A stretch of 64,000 bases of DNA from Ancylobacter gelatini (lineage in GTDB: Bacteria; Pseudomonadota; Alphaproteobacteria; Rhizobiales; Xanthobacteraceae), in NCBI RefSeq assembly GCF_022601675.1, contig NZ_JAKVIL010000016.1, forward strand, positions 1 to 64,000. The letters are read 5' to 3'. Positions 63,451 through 64,000 of this stretch are shown here, piece by piece. Every line of letters starts with the position of its first letter. The stretch's first letter is position 1. The position numbers and the translations under genes are program-made. The notes under the pieces were generated by a model. That model was not told the origin of the DNA and made no database searches. It was given only the letters and a program-made list of their open reading frames with translations.

Positions 63451-64000
63451 TCAGGTGGCGGCGATGCGCAGCGGGCGGCGCAGCACCAGGATGACGCCGG
63501 CCAGGATCAGGGCTGTTCCGAAAATCTTCATCGGTGGCACGGGTTCGGCGAAAAACAACGCGCCCATGCTGATGGTCATGACCGGGTTGAGCATCGAAAA
63601 CGGCACGACCGCCGTGACCGGGTTGCGCTCCAGCAGCGAATACCAGACCCAATAGGCCAGAACCGAGGACATCACCACGCTATAGGCCAGCGCGCCCCAG
63701 CCATGGGGTCCCGCCGTGGCAAGGCTGTCCATCCCATGCGGCTCGAACAGCAGAGTGAGCAGCGCGAGCTGCGGCACGCTGAACAGCGCCGACCAGCCGG
63801 TAAAGGCCAGCGGATCGATGCGCGGCATGGCCTTGATGATCAGATTGGTCACCGCCCAGCCGGCGGCGCTGGCCAGCAGCAGCGCGAAGGGGAGCGGGGC
63901 CGGAAAGCCCGGGCCGAATGACAGCGCAAGTACGCCGGCAATGGTCAGGGCAAGCCCCGCCAGCGCCGCCGGACGCAACCGTTCTCCGAATGTGGCGCAG
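63451..64000 (-). CDS. EamA/DMT-family transporter, 5' end outside the window
   Basis: The visible C-terminal 183 residues contain about five hydrophobic helices (AALAGLALTIAGVLALSF; PFALLLASAAGWAVTNLII; WGALAYSVVMSSVLAYWVWYSLLE; ALFFAEPVPPMKIFGTALILAGVILVL). This is the second EamA repeat of a drug/metabolite exporter such as RhaT/YdcZ-type or amino-acid exporters (EamA). The frame continues open through the window edge with the family's GERLRP segment. Substrate unknown. It is convergent with the transaminase operon. Confidence 0.88.
   Translation of the reverse strand, partial: CATFGERLRPAALAGLALTIAGVLALSFGPGFPAPLPFALLLASAAGWAVTNLIIKAMPRIDPLAFTGWSALFSVPQLALLTLLFEPHGMDSLATAGPHGWGALAYSVVMSSVLAYWVWYSLLERNPVTAVVPFSMLNPVMTISMGALFFAEPVPPMKIFGTALILAGVILVLRRPLRIAAT

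Overview
The window is GC-rich DNA from an alphaproteobacterium. I infer the Hyphomicrobiales, possibly a Xanthobacteraceae-type facultative methylotroph. This rests on gene content (beta-hydroxyaspartate cycle genes, a complete trimethylamine-to-methylamine route with a TMAO transporter, NAD-linked formate dehydrogenase, DmeRF, fused CysNC) and on a tRNA-fMet carrying the bacterial initiator C1-A72 mismatch. No rRNA or CRISPR array was seen.

Layout. 1-3.2 kb: tail of a hydroxyisobutyrate-dehydrogenase-like gene followed by bhcB-bhcC-bhcD, which turn glycine plus glyoxylate into aspartate. 3.4-15.5 kb: an unassigned catabolic block. One long minus-strand run (IclR regulator, NTF2-like protein, PYROXD2/CrtI-like flavoprotein, hydroxynitrile-lyase-like cupin, polyamine-type ABC importer, YtcJ-like amidohydrolase, cysteine-synthase-like enzyme) faces a divergent aldehyde dehydrogenase. 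15.6-26.2 kb: a mobile region with an IS91-family element (its accessory integrase has an in-frame stop), an HNH nuclease, a Tat-signal orphan, a small XRE regulator, a 761-residue tyrosine-recombinase-like protein, a Phd/PemK-like toxin-antitoxin pair and a large serine recombinase whose 3' end runs into tRNA-fMet and its terminator.

26.3-36.4 kb: more ordinary chromosome with a CHAD protein, LysR regulator, formate dehydrogenase, ClC channel, sulfate activation (cysQ-cysD-cysNC) and the metal efflux pair dmeR-dmeF. 36.5-54.3 kb: a methylated-amine island. It holds the TMAO importer tmoX-tmoW-tmoV, an XRE-cupin regulator, a haem/PAS dimethylamine monooxygenase with reductase and DmmA-like subunit, and divergently tmm and tdm. 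A satellite module follows: a GcvT paralogue, a DeoR regulator, a dimethylglycine/sarcosine-dehydrogenase-like flavoprotein and a choline-kinase-like phosphotransferase. Together they would import TMAO, oxidise TMA, and release methylamine plus C1 units as formaldehyde or methylene-THF. Formate dehydrogenase could finish C1 oxidation.

54.6-56.3 kb: a membrane-anchored catalase-type peroxidase coupled to cytochrome b561. 56.7-63.4 kb: an apparent operon in which a class III transaminase and a class IV (R)-amine-transaminase-like enzyme bracket a complete polyamine-type ABC importer, preceded by two identical TGTGATCACA palindromes. The window ends in an EamA exporter cut by the edge.

The most novel-looking parts are the 3.5-15.5 kb operon, the bracketed transaminase operon, the satellite module beside the TMA island and the large integrase. 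All functions are read from sequence motifs and remembered family features; no database search was run.
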